Origin: a virus
Reading direction: 5' to 3' (one strand)
Length of the DNA stretch: 21,542 nt
IMG/VR virus record: IMGVR_UViG_3300048032_000599
Coordinates: 1-21,542 of that record
In this document: one piece after another, positions 11,457 to 18,245 of the stretch
Numbering within the stretch: position 1 is the stretch's first letter
How the letters are laid out: each line of letters begins with the position of its first letter
Made by a program: the position numbers and the translations under genes
Notes under the pieces: generated by a model
Databases searched by the model: none
The model's input: only the letters and a program-made list of their open reading frames with translations
Told to the model about the DNA's origin: nothing

Positions 11457-11718
11457 TTGTGTTTTCCTTTCCAGATGCTTTTTTAATTCCTTTGAGAACG
11501 TCATTCCATTCAGATCCTGCTCGTTTAATTGTTGAAACTGACCCTTCAAAACTTAATCCTGGTGCAGTCATCGATCTTTCAACCAATCCTTCACAACTTT
11601 CAGGCTTTTCGCAATATTCTTTAGGGCAAGATTTTCCAACGGGATTATCCCGGTCATTCATGGGATGTTGTTCTTCCCATATAACGCCGCATTTACTACA
11701 TGTGTAATCGTATAACAT
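11443..11718 (-). CDS. FmdB-type zinc-ribbon protein, 91 aa
   Basis: Starts at ATG 11716-11718. A longer frame from 11829 runs into the previous gene and is rejected. A zinc ribbon is formed by C7-x-x-C10 (YDYTCSKCG) and C31/C36 (CPKEYC), with a further C42. The conserved tail RAGSEWNDVLKGIKKASGKEN is typical of the T4-like marine phage members I recognise. It probably binds zinc and nucleic acid or acts as a small regulator. It lies seven bases downstream of the previous gene and overlaps the exonuclease start. Confidence 0.78.
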   Translation of the reverse strand: MLYDYTCSKCGVIWEEQHPMNDRDNPVGKSCPKEYCEKPESCEGLVERSMTAPGLSFEGSVSTIKRAGSEWNDVLKGIKKASGKENTIEHY

Positions 11719-11725
11719 AATTTTT

Positions 11726-12274
11726 TTAGTTGATGAACCAATGTGGAATAGTACGTTTTGACCAAGCCATACTAAATCTTTCTTGTTTTGTTTTGTAAAA
11801 GGCACGGTATGACTTAACGGGATCGTCAAACATACATTCTGGATTTGATTTCATAGCCAATGGAAACTTAGTCAGCTTGCCATTTGGAATATTTGCTGGT
11901 GCATCGAACAATTCTTTACGAAGAATTTGATCTGTTTTGTGAACTTTACCATAGCGATATGTATACTCGTCACATAGGGCATCAAACAACTTCCAATGCC
12001 AACGATAGTTTTCGAGCGTTTCCATAGTCCATACTGTACAAGGATGATACTTATGAACTGCTTTGTAAAGTACATTTTCGCGGTCATCAGACAAAGCATA
12101 GTATTGTTGAATTGTTTTACCTGATACTGAACGGCGTTTTTCTGCCTTGCCGTCAAGCATGCGATGAGCAGTTGACAACATTTGTGCAGATTCAATAATC
12201 ATTTTTACTACGTGTTTATCGCAGTGTTCTTGAGCAGCAATTACTGGATCTTTATTAAGTACAAATACATTCAT
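11726..12274 (-). CDS. Conserved phage protein with HCDKHVVKM motif, 182 aa
   Basis: A 182-residue protein starting MNVFVLNKDPVIAAQEHCDK, then HVVKMI-E-(S/T)-AQMLSTAHR, with HPCTVW and a C-terminal YRAFY-K-x-(K)...W-x-KR-x-(I)PHWF. This is a widespread conserved protein of marine T4-like phages and some bacteria. The His/Asp/Lys-rich start suggests a metal or nucleic-acid site, but no biochemical function is known to me. It is the first gene behind the sigma70-like promoter at 12281-12308. Confidence 0.75.
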   Translation of the reverse strand: MNVFVLNKDPVIAAQEHCDKHVVKMIIESAQMLSTAHRMLDGKAEKRRSVSGKTIQQYYALSDDRENVLYKAVHKYHPCTVWTMETLENYRWHWKLFDALCDEYTYRYGKVHKTDQILRKELFDAPANIPNGKLTKFPLAMKSNPECMFDDPVKSYRAFYKTKQERFSMAWSKRTIPHWFIN

Positions 12275-12280
12275 AATATA

Positions 12281-12308
12281 ATTATAACAAAGTTACGTTA
12301 TTTGTACA
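12281..12308 (-). promoter_or_regulatory. Sigma70-like promoter (TGTACA-16-TATAAT)
   Basis: Minus strand: -35 TGTACA (12303-12308), -10 TATAAT (12281-12286), 16-base spacer. The downstream ATG at 12274 is six bases past the -10, so the leader is very short. Confidence 0.6.
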
Positions 12309-12311
12309 TTA

Positions 12312-12752
12312 TTATTTTAGCAATTCGGGGAATGCTGCTTCAACGAGACTTTTTGTAATTTTACGATACTTCTTGTTTTGAAGATTTGTGATAGTTCCAT
12401 CTTTAGCAGCGCATAGTATGTTAGCATCTTCTTCGTGGATTTGTTCTAAAATACCAATAAAGATTTTTTCTTTCTTTATTTGAGAAATTTTATTTGTTAC
12501 TACACACATACCAATAGGTTTAAACGCATTAGCGAGAGATGCAGGTTCACGACCTTCTGGACACTCTTCAAATGGAGGCTTACCCTTAGGTAACGACAAT
12601 TGAATTTTATCGTTATAGCAAAGTTGTAAAACCGTCTTTACTTGCTTAAACGCGTTTTTCTTCAAGTACTCGATACGATCATTGCGATCTTCAAGTTTGC
12701 ATACTTCTTCGAATACTTCGTGAATATATTTTTGAAATGTTGGTTTTTCCAT
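12312..12752 (-). CDS. DUF6433-like conserved T4-like phage protein, 146 aa
   Basis: A 146-residue protein with the layout I associate with DUF6433: a helical N-terminus (DRNDRIEYLKKNAFKQVKTV), LPKGKPPFEECPEGREPASL in the centre, then a helix with FIGILEQIHEEDANILCAAK and an ending KSLVEAAFPELLK that matches the LTE-x-LV-x-EAFP pattern. Function is unknown, and it is often found near replication and recombination genes. It lies eight bases behind the RNase H gene, so they are likely co-transcribed. Confidence 0.7.
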   Translation of the reverse strand: MEKPTFQKYIHEVFEEVCKLEDRNDRIEYLKKNAFKQVKTVLQLCYNDKIQLSLPKGKPPFEECPEGREPASLANAFKPIGMCVVTNKISQIKKEKIFIGILEQIHEEDANILCAAKDGTITNLQNKKYRKITKSLVEAAFPELLK

Positions 12753-12760
12753 AATTTAAT

Positions 12761-13627
12761 TTAGTTGACAAAGAAGTCTTTTGCCGATTCTACAAGCAAA
12801 CTGCATCTTTTAGTTATTAGATAATTCAAGACTTTATTGTTTGATTTGCCTTGTTGAGATTTATATTTATCCATGATATTAGATTGAATATCTGCAGGGA
12901 TACAATCTAAGTCGATCATAAGTTTGTTACGGCAATAGTTTCTATATTGCTCTTGTGTCATTACATCTTCATCGCACAGATTAGGATATGCTTTGTACCA
13001 TTCTTGAATCTTTTTAGTACGTAAAGGCGTTTGGCGTAAACCATCGCTGAATGTGTTATCAGCACTGAGCATGTTTGGTACACCATCACTTACATCACCT
13101 TTACAAATGTGTTCGAACTTATAGTAAACAGGATCGTCGACCTTTAAGAAGTTACGCTTCATAGGACTAAACTGTTTGACGTTTGAATAACGATGCAGTT
13201 GAATAAAGTCTTTATCAGAAGAAACAATCATGACTGGCTCGTTTTGGCCGAATTCTTGAGTAGATTCTACTAGTACACCAATCACATCATCTGCTTCTGC
13301 ACGGTCTACGTGAACTACAGGATACGCCATTTCCTCAGCGATTTCATCACGAATGTTGTTAAGAAACCCAAAGAACTTGCCCCAATCGAGAGGTGATTCT
13401 TCGCGGGATGATTTGCGTTTTGCTTTGTACTGAGGGTACTTTTCCTTACGCCAGGATGTACTATCACAGGCCAGTATCATAGGGCCATATTCATCCCTGA
13501 ATTTGACATTGTACCTCCGAAGGGAGTTTAATATCATATGACGGATAAGGCTTTCTTCAACCTCGTCCGGACGATCTTGTGAAAATATTGCGGCGATCGC
13601 AATACCGCTATAATCTACTATTATCAT
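12761..13627 (-). CDS. rnh: RNase H, T4-type 5'-3' exonuclease (FEN-1-like)
   Basis: A 288-residue protein with FEN-1/T4 RNase H metal sites: D5 in MIIVDYS, D55 in CDSTSWRKEKYPQYKAKRK, the acidic cluster E111-A-D113-D114 (EADDVIG), D138-x-D140 in SSDKDFIQL, and D178/D181 in GDVSDGVPN. It removes RNA primers from lagging-strand fragments during phage replication. T4 RNase H is about 305 residues, so the length fits. A strong sigma70-like promoter (13660-13688) lies about 30 bases upstream of the ATG. Confidence 0.9.
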   Translation of the reverse strand: MIIVDYSGIAIAAIFSQDRPDEVEESLIRHMILNSLRRYNVKFRDEYGPMILACDSTSWRKEKYPQYKAKRKSSREESPLDWGKFFGFLNNIRDEIAEEMAYPVVHVDRAEADDVIGVLVESTQEFGQNEPVMIVSSDKDFIQLHRYSNVKQFSPMKRNFLKVDDPVYYKFEHICKGDVSDGVPNMLSADNTFSDGLRQTPLRTKKIQEWYKAYPNLCDEDVMTQEQYRNYCRNKLMIDLDCIPADIQSNIMDKYKSQQGKSNNKVLNYLITKRCSLLVESAKDFFVN

Positions 13628-13659
13628 AATTTAGTGTACTTTTACTTGATTTAGTATCT

Positions 13660-13688
13660 ATTATAAACCAAGTTTGAGGGTTTGTACA
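13660..13688 (-). promoter_or_regulatory. Sigma70-like promoter (TGTACA-17-TATAAT)
   Basis: Minus strand: -35 TGTACA (13683-13688) and -10 TATAAT (13660-13665) with a 17-base spacer. CAAACTTGGTTTATAATAGA differs from the promoter at 6108 by one base over 20. It drives the RNase H gene. Confidence 0.75.
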
Positions 13689-13696
13689 CTGTTTAG

Positions 13697-14125
13697 TTAC
13701 TCAAAATCTTCTGCACTAAGATCCTTTAAATGACCTCTGTGAATCTTTCCGCCGAAAAAAGCATTATGATATTCTTCAGGTTTAAGAAGTGCGTGGGTAT
13801 TCATTTGTTCATAGCATTCCATATAACTCATTACTCCTTTAGATTTACATAGATGGATGATTTCACGATGGAAGTGGTCTAGGCCGTTTTGTTCTACAAT
13901 CAATTTTACGGTTTCGCTTGACCCACAATACGTTTTCCAATCAGATTCTTTTAAAGATCGACGTTTACGAGTTTTGCCTTTCAGAGGTGGTTTGGTCACT
14001 TTAGAAAAGAAGTTCTTTTTCCCAATGTATTTCATGCCTGTAGAAGTATCTGTAACTACGTAGACAAAGCCTACATTATCATCGATCATTTCACTACTAA
14101 ACTCTTTACCTTTGTAACTCCACAT
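13697..14125 (-). CDS. GIY-YIG superfamily nuclease-like protein, 142 aa
   Basis: A 142-residue protein. Residues 19-40 (GFVYVVTDTSTGMKYIGKKN) match the VY-x-(V)...YIGK core of the GIY-YIG fold, followed by a basic KGKTRKRR loop, SDWKTYCGSS, and HREIIHLCKSKGVMSYMECY with the candidate catalytic Arg and Glu. The long basic insertion and the HALLKPEEYHNAFFGG tail are shared with a recognisable group in T4-like phages. Homing or DNA-repair nuclease roles are both possible. It is not inside an intron or another gene. Confidence 0.7.
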   Translation of the reverse strand: MWSYKGKEFSSEMIDDNVGFVYVVTDTSTGMKYIGKKNFFSKVTKPPLKGKTRKRRSLKESDWKTYCGSSETVKLIVEQNGLDHFHREIIHLCKSKGVMSYMECYEQMNTHALLKPEEYHNAFFGGKIHRGHLKDLSAEDFE

Positions 14126-14133
14126 GGAGTTAT

Positions 14134-14289
14134 TTATTCATCCCATTCAGTGTCTTCTGGTTCTCCGTTAAACTCTTCTGCGCACATTGGGCAGAAATTA
14201 GGTTCTAAAAAATCAGGAGATGCATCTTCATCAAATTCGATATGAACATGAATTCTGCATCTGGAGCAATATAGTTTTTCTGCGTACAT
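14134..14289 (-). CDS. Small zinc-ribbon protein, 51 aa
   Basis: A 51-codon frame from ATG 14287-14289. C8-x-x-C11 (YCSRCR) and C33-x-x-C36 (FCPMCA) form a compact zinc ribbon with an acidic linker and tail. It begins three bases after the NrdA stop and ends eight bases before the GIY-YIG gene, so it is likely co-transcribed with nrdA. A redox or regulatory partner of the reductase is possible, but not shown by sequence. Confidence 0.7.
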   Translation of the reverse strand: MYAEKLYCSRCRIHVHIEFDEDASPDFLEPNFCPMCAEEFNGEPEDTEWDE

Positions 14290-14292
14290 ATA

Positions 14293-15927
14293 TTAACCTT
14301 CGCAGGAAGTGCAGGTGAGTAGATTCCGCGATAGTTCCTGTGAGGGATTAGTTCCACGATGATAGTAAAGTGTCTTTACACCCTGTTCCCATGCATAAAT
14401 AAGAAGTTGATTAGTATCACGTGGTGGTGTTTTAGGATGAATCATGAGATTAATACTCTGTGATTGATCAATGAATTTTTGTCTTATACTCGTTTGTAGT
14501 ATAATTTCCTTCTGTGATATTTCACCAAACGTTTTAAACACATCTTTTTCATGATCTGATAAGAACATAAGGTGTTGAACACTTCCACCTGTTACAAGAA
14601 TAGATTTCCAAACGTCTGGTGTGTCGTGTCCATAAGACGCAAGCACTTCTTTTAGGTGTGGATTCTTATATGTGAACTTACCTTTAGCCAAATCTTTAAC
14701 AAAGTAGTTACTATTGAGTGGTTCAATACTAGGCGATACTTGACCAAGGATAAAGGAACTCGAAGTTGTAGGTGCAATTGCTTGCGTTGTCATATTCCTA
14801 CGACCTGATCCTTTAAGCTTTTCAGGTTCTCCTAGTGTTTTGGCCATTTCAGCAGAAGCAGCCAAGCTTTCAGTTTCCATATGACTAAAGATCTGATTAG
14901 TTAGCATCTTCGCTTCTAAACTCTCGAACGCTACACTCTTAGATTGTAAGAATGAGTGCCATCCAAGTACACCAATTCCAAGTGCACGTTGTTCCATCGA
15001 GAACTTACGAGGCGCATCCATAAATGGTAAACCTTCTGTCTTATCAATAAACTCTTCAATCACGGTGTCAAGAAAACGAGTAAGAACTTGTACAGCATCT
15101 GTTTCTTTCCACTCTTCATAGTGCAATAGGTTCATAGATGATAAGCAGCATACAAATGATTCATCTTCAGTTGTTGATAAACAAATTTCAGAACATAGAT
15201 TAGATGCGTAAATTTTACCACTTTCTTTTGGTTTATTCTTATTCACTGTATCACTAAACATAATATAAGGATAACCACTCTCATAGCGTTTTTGGACAAC
15301 CTTACCCCAAATCTTACGTTTATCTTTGTCGCCATCGATCATTTCTTTCATGAACTTATCACTGACTGTTACGCCAATTGACATGTTCTGAATAGGATTA
15401 CCATCACCACGTATTTGAAGAAACTCTAAGATGTCAGGATGTTCAATTGGCATATAACCAGCGAAAGAACCTCGACGAACGTTTGACTGAGAAACAACAT
15501 TCGTCATAGTTTCAAACAATTCCATGAAATGTACAGGACCATTTGAATTACCACCTGCAGATATTTCAGAACCACGACTGCGTAGTTCTCCAAAGTATGC
15601 AGATGTTCCTCCACCCATCTTAGTCATCATGCCGACCTCGGCCTGTTTACCTAAAATAGATTCCATAGTGTCGCCAATATAAGATCCAAAGCAAGAAATG
15701 GGTAAGCCACGTTTAAGCCCATAATTTGCCCAGATAGGTGAGGCAAGTGAATACCATCCCTTCTTCATATAATCTTCAAACTTGTCTGCAAATCCATCTT
15801 CGCCCAATGTTCTTTGAGCTTTAAGCGCGATTTGCCTTACACGTTTTTCAGGCGTTTGACCTTCTGTTAAGTACCCACGCTCAAGAAACAAGCGCGAGTC
15901 TTTATTCAACCAATAATAATCTTCCAT
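14293..15927 (-). CDS. nrdA: Ribonucleoside-diphosphate reductase class I, alpha subunit, lacking ATP-cone
   Basis: A 544-residue catalytic subunit. Key residues: C79 (ISCF) and C260/C261 (CCLSS) in the active-site Cys set; the N243-x-C245-x-E247 radical finger (SNLCSEI); Y521-Y522 for radical transfer (TLYYHRG); and a C-terminal C539-x-x-C542 for reduction. It lacks the N-terminal ATP-cone and is about 200 residues shorter than E. coli NrdA, so dATP inhibition is probably lost. This is typical of phage enzymes making dNTPs throughout replication. It lies 15 bases downstream of nrdB in one operon. Confidence 0.95.
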   Translation of the reverse strand: MEDYYWLNKDSRLFLERGYLTEGQTPEKRVRQIALKAQRTLGEDGFADKFEDYMKKGWYSLASPIWANYGLKRGLPISCFGSYIGDTMESILGKQAEVGMMTKMGGGTSAYFGELRSRGSEISAGGNSNGPVHFMELFETMTNVVSQSNVRRGSFAGYMPIEHPDILEFLQIRGDGNPIQNMSIGVTVSDKFMKEMIDGDKDKRKIWGKVVQKRYESGYPYIMFSDTVNKNKPKESGKIYASNLCSEICLSTTEDESFVCCLSSMNLLHYEEWKETDAVQVLTRFLDTVIEEFIDKTEGLPFMDAPRKFSMEQRALGIGVLGWHSFLQSKSVAFESLEAKMLTNQIFSHMETESLAASAEMAKTLGEPEKLKGSGRRNMTTQAIAPTTSSSFILGQVSPSIEPLNSNYFVKDLAKGKFTYKNPHLKEVLASYGHDTPDVWKSILVTGGSVQHLMFLSDHEKDVFKTFGEISQKEIILQTSIRQKFIDQSQSINLMIHPKTPPRDTNQLLIYAWEQGVKTLYYHRGTNPSQELSRNLLTCTSCEG

Positions 15928-15942
15928 AATATATCTATACCT

Positions 15943-16920
15943 TTAAAATAGGTCGTCTTCGTCGTATGATTTGTCTTTCTTCGAATATTCAGTAGGTCGT
16001 TTAAAGAAGAAGTCAGTAGCAGTATTGCCTAATACATCTTCATCAAACCATTCCGTTTTTGCAAGTAACTCTTTATCGATATCATCAAACACTGGCTCAA
16101 TGCCAATTTGTGTTAATGAGTCATTTAATCTGTTTTTAATAAAGCTATGCATGATAGGAGAACTGAGGTTCTCCGATTGATAACCATTTACAGACCACTC
16201 GATAATCTTAGATTCTGCTTTAAACGCTTCAACACACTCAGAACGAATACGTTCGATAAGCTCTTCATCAAAAAGCTCAGGATGTTCTTCGCGGATAACG
16301 TTTATTAGCTTTACGCCTACCATAGCATGAAGCATTTCTTCTTTTGAGGTGTACGCTACTTGCTGAGCAACATCCTTCAATTGATTTTTAAAACGATTAA
16401 AGTAGTTAATAGTATAAAATTGACTAAACAGTGATACGTTCTCTACATACAAAGTAAACAATACAAGAGAATAAACGTATTGTTTTTTAGCATCTTTGTA
16501 ATGTTTCTTTAGATACTTACGCAAGTACTTTACACGATTTTGAATAATATCTAATTTGAGATTTTCTTCAAAGATGTCTTCCATATCGAGAATATCGATA
16601 AGTCTTTCATAAGCATTGTTGTGAATTACTTCTACGTTTGCCATCACATAACCTAAGTCAGTGATAGACGGGTGAGGTAGGTTTTGGCCTACGTTAGCCC
16701 AAAAGGTTTTGACCGCAACTTCAATTTGTGCGATTGCTGAAAGACAACGTGTGACCATTTCACGTTCGTCTTCTGACATATTGACTTTAAAGTCTTGTAC
16801 ATCAGATTGAAAATTAAATTCTTTATCTGTCCAAAAGCCATTATGCATGGCCTGTATAAAGTCCTCTGTCCAAGGATAGTGATCTGGTTTTCTGGAAATT
16901 TGTTCTACGAATATTGACAT
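15943..16920 (-). CDS. nrdB: Ribonucleoside-diphosphate reductase class I, beta subunit
   Basis: A 325-residue di-metal radical subunit. The ligands visible are E97-x-x-H100 with Tyr104 at the E. coli Y122 position (EVIHNNAY), E160, and E195-x-x-H198 (EEMLH). The first carboxylate ligand appears to be E67 (QIEVAV) rather than Asp. The acidic C-terminal tail ends DEDDLF, which should bind NrdA. It is the first gene of the nrdB-nrdA operon behind a strong sigma70-like promoter (16948-16976), so it is probably expressed early. The E-for-D change occurs in several R2 lineages, so the metal (Fe or Mn) is not certain. Confidence 0.94.
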   Translation of the reverse strand: MSIFVEQISRKPDHYPWTEDFIQAMHNGFWTDKEFNFQSDVQDFKVNMSEDEREMVTRCLSAIAQIEVAVKTFWANVGQNLPHPSITDLGYVMANVEVIHNNAYERLIDILDMEDIFEENLKLDIIQNRVKYLRKYLKKHYKDAKKQYVYSLVLFTLYVENVSLFSQFYTINYFNRFKNQLKDVAQQVAYTSKEEMLHAMVGVKLINVIREEHPELFDEELIERIRSECVEAFKAESKIIEWSVNGYQSENLSSPIMHSFIKNRLNDSLTQIGIEPVFDDIDKELLAKTEWFDEDVLGNTATDFFFKRPTEYSKKDKSYDEDDLF

Positions 16921-16947
16921 GTGCGATTAAGTGATTGTTAAGGTTTA

Positions 16948-16976
16948 ATTATACACCATGCTAACAACAATGTAAA
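16948..16976 (-). promoter_or_regulatory. Sigma70-like promoter (TTTACA-17-TATAAT)
   Basis: Minus strand: -35 TTTACA (16971-16976) and -10 TATAAT (16948-16953) with an exact 17-base spacer. It is the best match in the window and is placed about 28 bases before the nrdB ATG. Confidence 0.85.
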
Positions 16977-16985
16977 CAACAAAAT

Positions 16986-17001
16986 GAGTATTTAATTACT
17001 C
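16986..17001 (-). terminator. Weak hairpin at the end of the late transcript
   Basis: GAGTA-ATTAAA-TACTC stem-loop, followed on the minus strand by ATTTTGTTGTTT. It covers the stop codon of the 95-residue gene. The stem is only 5 bp, so this may be a weak terminator that separates late genes from the early nrdB promoter. Confidence 0.35.
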
Positions 17002-17283
17002 GTTTGCTGCTCTTGGTCGTATAGCCCTCAACGCACCTGTCTTTTCATTTCGAAGATATATTACAGCATTTCTATTTTTATTATAAAAGTCGTAAATAGA
17101 TTTTTCTGTTTCGTCTAAAACATTAAGATACTTGCTCCATCTTTCGAACTTAGTTCTTCCTGTTGCAAAGCGATTAAAGGTTTCATCAGAGATTGTGAAC
17201 TCTTTGTCTTTTCGTTTTTTCTTTGCTCCAAGTGGTCTATCCGCTATTGCGACAGCAGCAGTTGTCATGTTGTCATTTATCAT
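16996..17283 (-). CDS. Conserved hypothetical protein, 95 aa
   Basis: A 95-residue basic soluble protein. Features are a Lys-rich N-terminal third (GAKKKRKDKEFTI), FATGRTKFERWSKYLNVLDE, then YDFYNKNRNAVIYLRNEKTG and a basic RAIRPRAANE end. The regular spacing of aromatic and Arg residues suggests a small helical/beta domain, possibly nucleic-acid or head associated. It overlaps the upstream gene by ATGA and is the last gene of the late block. No family name is assigned. Confidence 0.65.
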   Translation of the reverse strand: MINDNMTTAAVAIADRPLGAKKKRKDKEFTISDETFNRFATGRTKFERWSKYLNVLDETEKSIYDFYNKNRNAVIYLRNEKTGALRAIRPRAANE

Positions 17284-17858
17284 CGTATGATATCTTCTTG
17301 TGTGATATAGATTGTTTGTTGAGTTTTTATGTGTTGTGCTTTAAACACCGGATGGCCAAGTACTGATCCATGCGGTGCGGATTCCATGATTTCGACCCAA
17401 GTCTTTTTCTTTGCGAGTAATTCGCCTGTCTTGGGTAATGCTATATCACGCGCTAGAGCATATTTTCCAGTTTCTATTTCTCCATCTTTAGCTAAATACC
17501 ATTCATTGATTTTAGGCTTGTAGTCAGAAAAGTCCAAGCCAGTCGATTCCTTTATAACCTTTATTAATTTTTTATCACTAATGCCAGCATGCTCTTTAAT
17601 AAGGAAAAGCGCAGCTGCATAGGAGGCAAGGGTCGACTTACCAAGTGGAATCTTATTTATCAAGCGTTTGATATTATATACTAATTTATGGAATGTGTTG
17701 TACGCCGATTTTTCTTCGGCTGTTTTTGGTTTTTTAAGAATTTTGCCGTTTTTATCTACGATACCTAAATTGAACGCGCTTGTTTTTTCCCACTTAGTGG
17801 TAAGCAGGCGTAAGAAACGTAATGCGTAGAAAAAATCTGGTCCTCTTAAAAATCCCAT
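17280..17858 (-). CDS. Conserved T4-like marine phage protein, 192 aa
   Basis: A 192-residue basic, mixed alpha/beta protein. It begins MGFLRGPDFFYALRFLRLLT, contains WEKTSAFNLGIVD and ASYAAALFLIKEHAGIS, and ends with a beta-rich tail. I recognise the GFLRGPDFFYALRFLR start and the helical YNTFHKLVYNIKRLINK as a conserved group in cyanophage- and pelagiphage-type myoviruses, but not a function. It begins one base after the stop of the DUF7207-like gene and overlaps the next by ATGA. A late box at 17898-17905 lies about 40 bases upstream. Confidence 0.7.
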   Translation of the reverse strand: MGFLRGPDFFYALRFLRLLTTKWEKTSAFNLGIVDKNGKILKKPKTAEEKSAYNTFHKLVYNIKRLINKIPLGKSTLASYAAALFLIKEHAGISDKKLIKVIKESTGLDFSDYKPKINEWYLAKDGEIETGKYALARDIALPKTGELLAKKKTWVEIMESAPHGSVLGHPVFKAQHIKTQQTIYITQEDIIR

Positions 17859-17859
17859 G

Positions 17860-18225
17860 TTATAATTGTTTTAGTTTTGTTGCTATTGCTAGATCAATAT
17901 TTATATTTTTGTGTAAGCTTTCAGGTAAATAATTCAAATAAATTAAAAATGTTTTTAGCGCTGGCCAGAGATTAAGATCCACCCTATGGAATATCATTCT
18001 GTTTGCTGCATGAATTTCAAATACGTTATAGATTGTTATGATATGATTTAAGAGAAGTCTCTCCTGTATCTTACCAGTATCTCGGTATCGTCTAAGCAAT
18101 CGTACAACGTATTTGAATTTTGCTACATCATCATAGAAATCTTGCGCATCTAAGCAAGCAGAATTTCTATAATGTCTAGCAGCATATAATTCAAAGTTCG
18201 CATTATTTAATTCATCAAAAAGCAT
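17860..18225 (-). CDS. DUF7207-like conserved phage protein, 121 aa
   Basis: A 121-residue helical protein starting MLFDELNNANFELYAARHYR. It contains KFKYVVRLLRRYRDTGKIQE, LLLNHIITIYNVFEIHAANR and WPALKTFLIYLNYLPES. I associate this pattern with the DUF7207 family of T4-like marine phages. Function is unknown. A late box at 18234-18241 lies eight bases upstream of the ATG, which implies a leader of only a few bases. Confidence 0.72.
   Translation of the reverse strand: MLFDELNNANFELYAARHYRNSACLDAQDFYDDVAKFKYVVRLLRRYRDTGKIQERLLLNHIITIYNVFEIHAANRMIFHRVDLNLWPALKTFLIYLNYLPESLHKNINIDLAIATKLKQL
17898..17905 (-). promoter_or_regulatory. Possible internal T4-like late box
   Basis: An exact TATAAATA on the minus strand, coding for N-I-N-I in the DUF7207-like gene and about 40 bases before the next ATG (17858). 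It may be functional or simply a result of AT-rich codons. Confidence 0.35.
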
Positions 18226-18233
18226 TATAAAGT

Positions 18234-18241
18234 TATTTATA
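18234..18241 (-). promoter_or_regulatory. T4-like late promoter box TATAAATA
   Basis: An exact match on the minus strand between the modular 398-residue gene and the DUF7207-like gene, eight bases before the latter's ATG. Confidence 0.65.
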
Positions 18242-18245
18242 CCAC

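Noticed and set aside
11872-12195. Minus-strand ORF of 107 codons inside the HCDKHVVKM gene
   Set aside because: Shadow frame. Cys/Gln/Lys-rich with no conserved features, while the other frame is clearly conserved.
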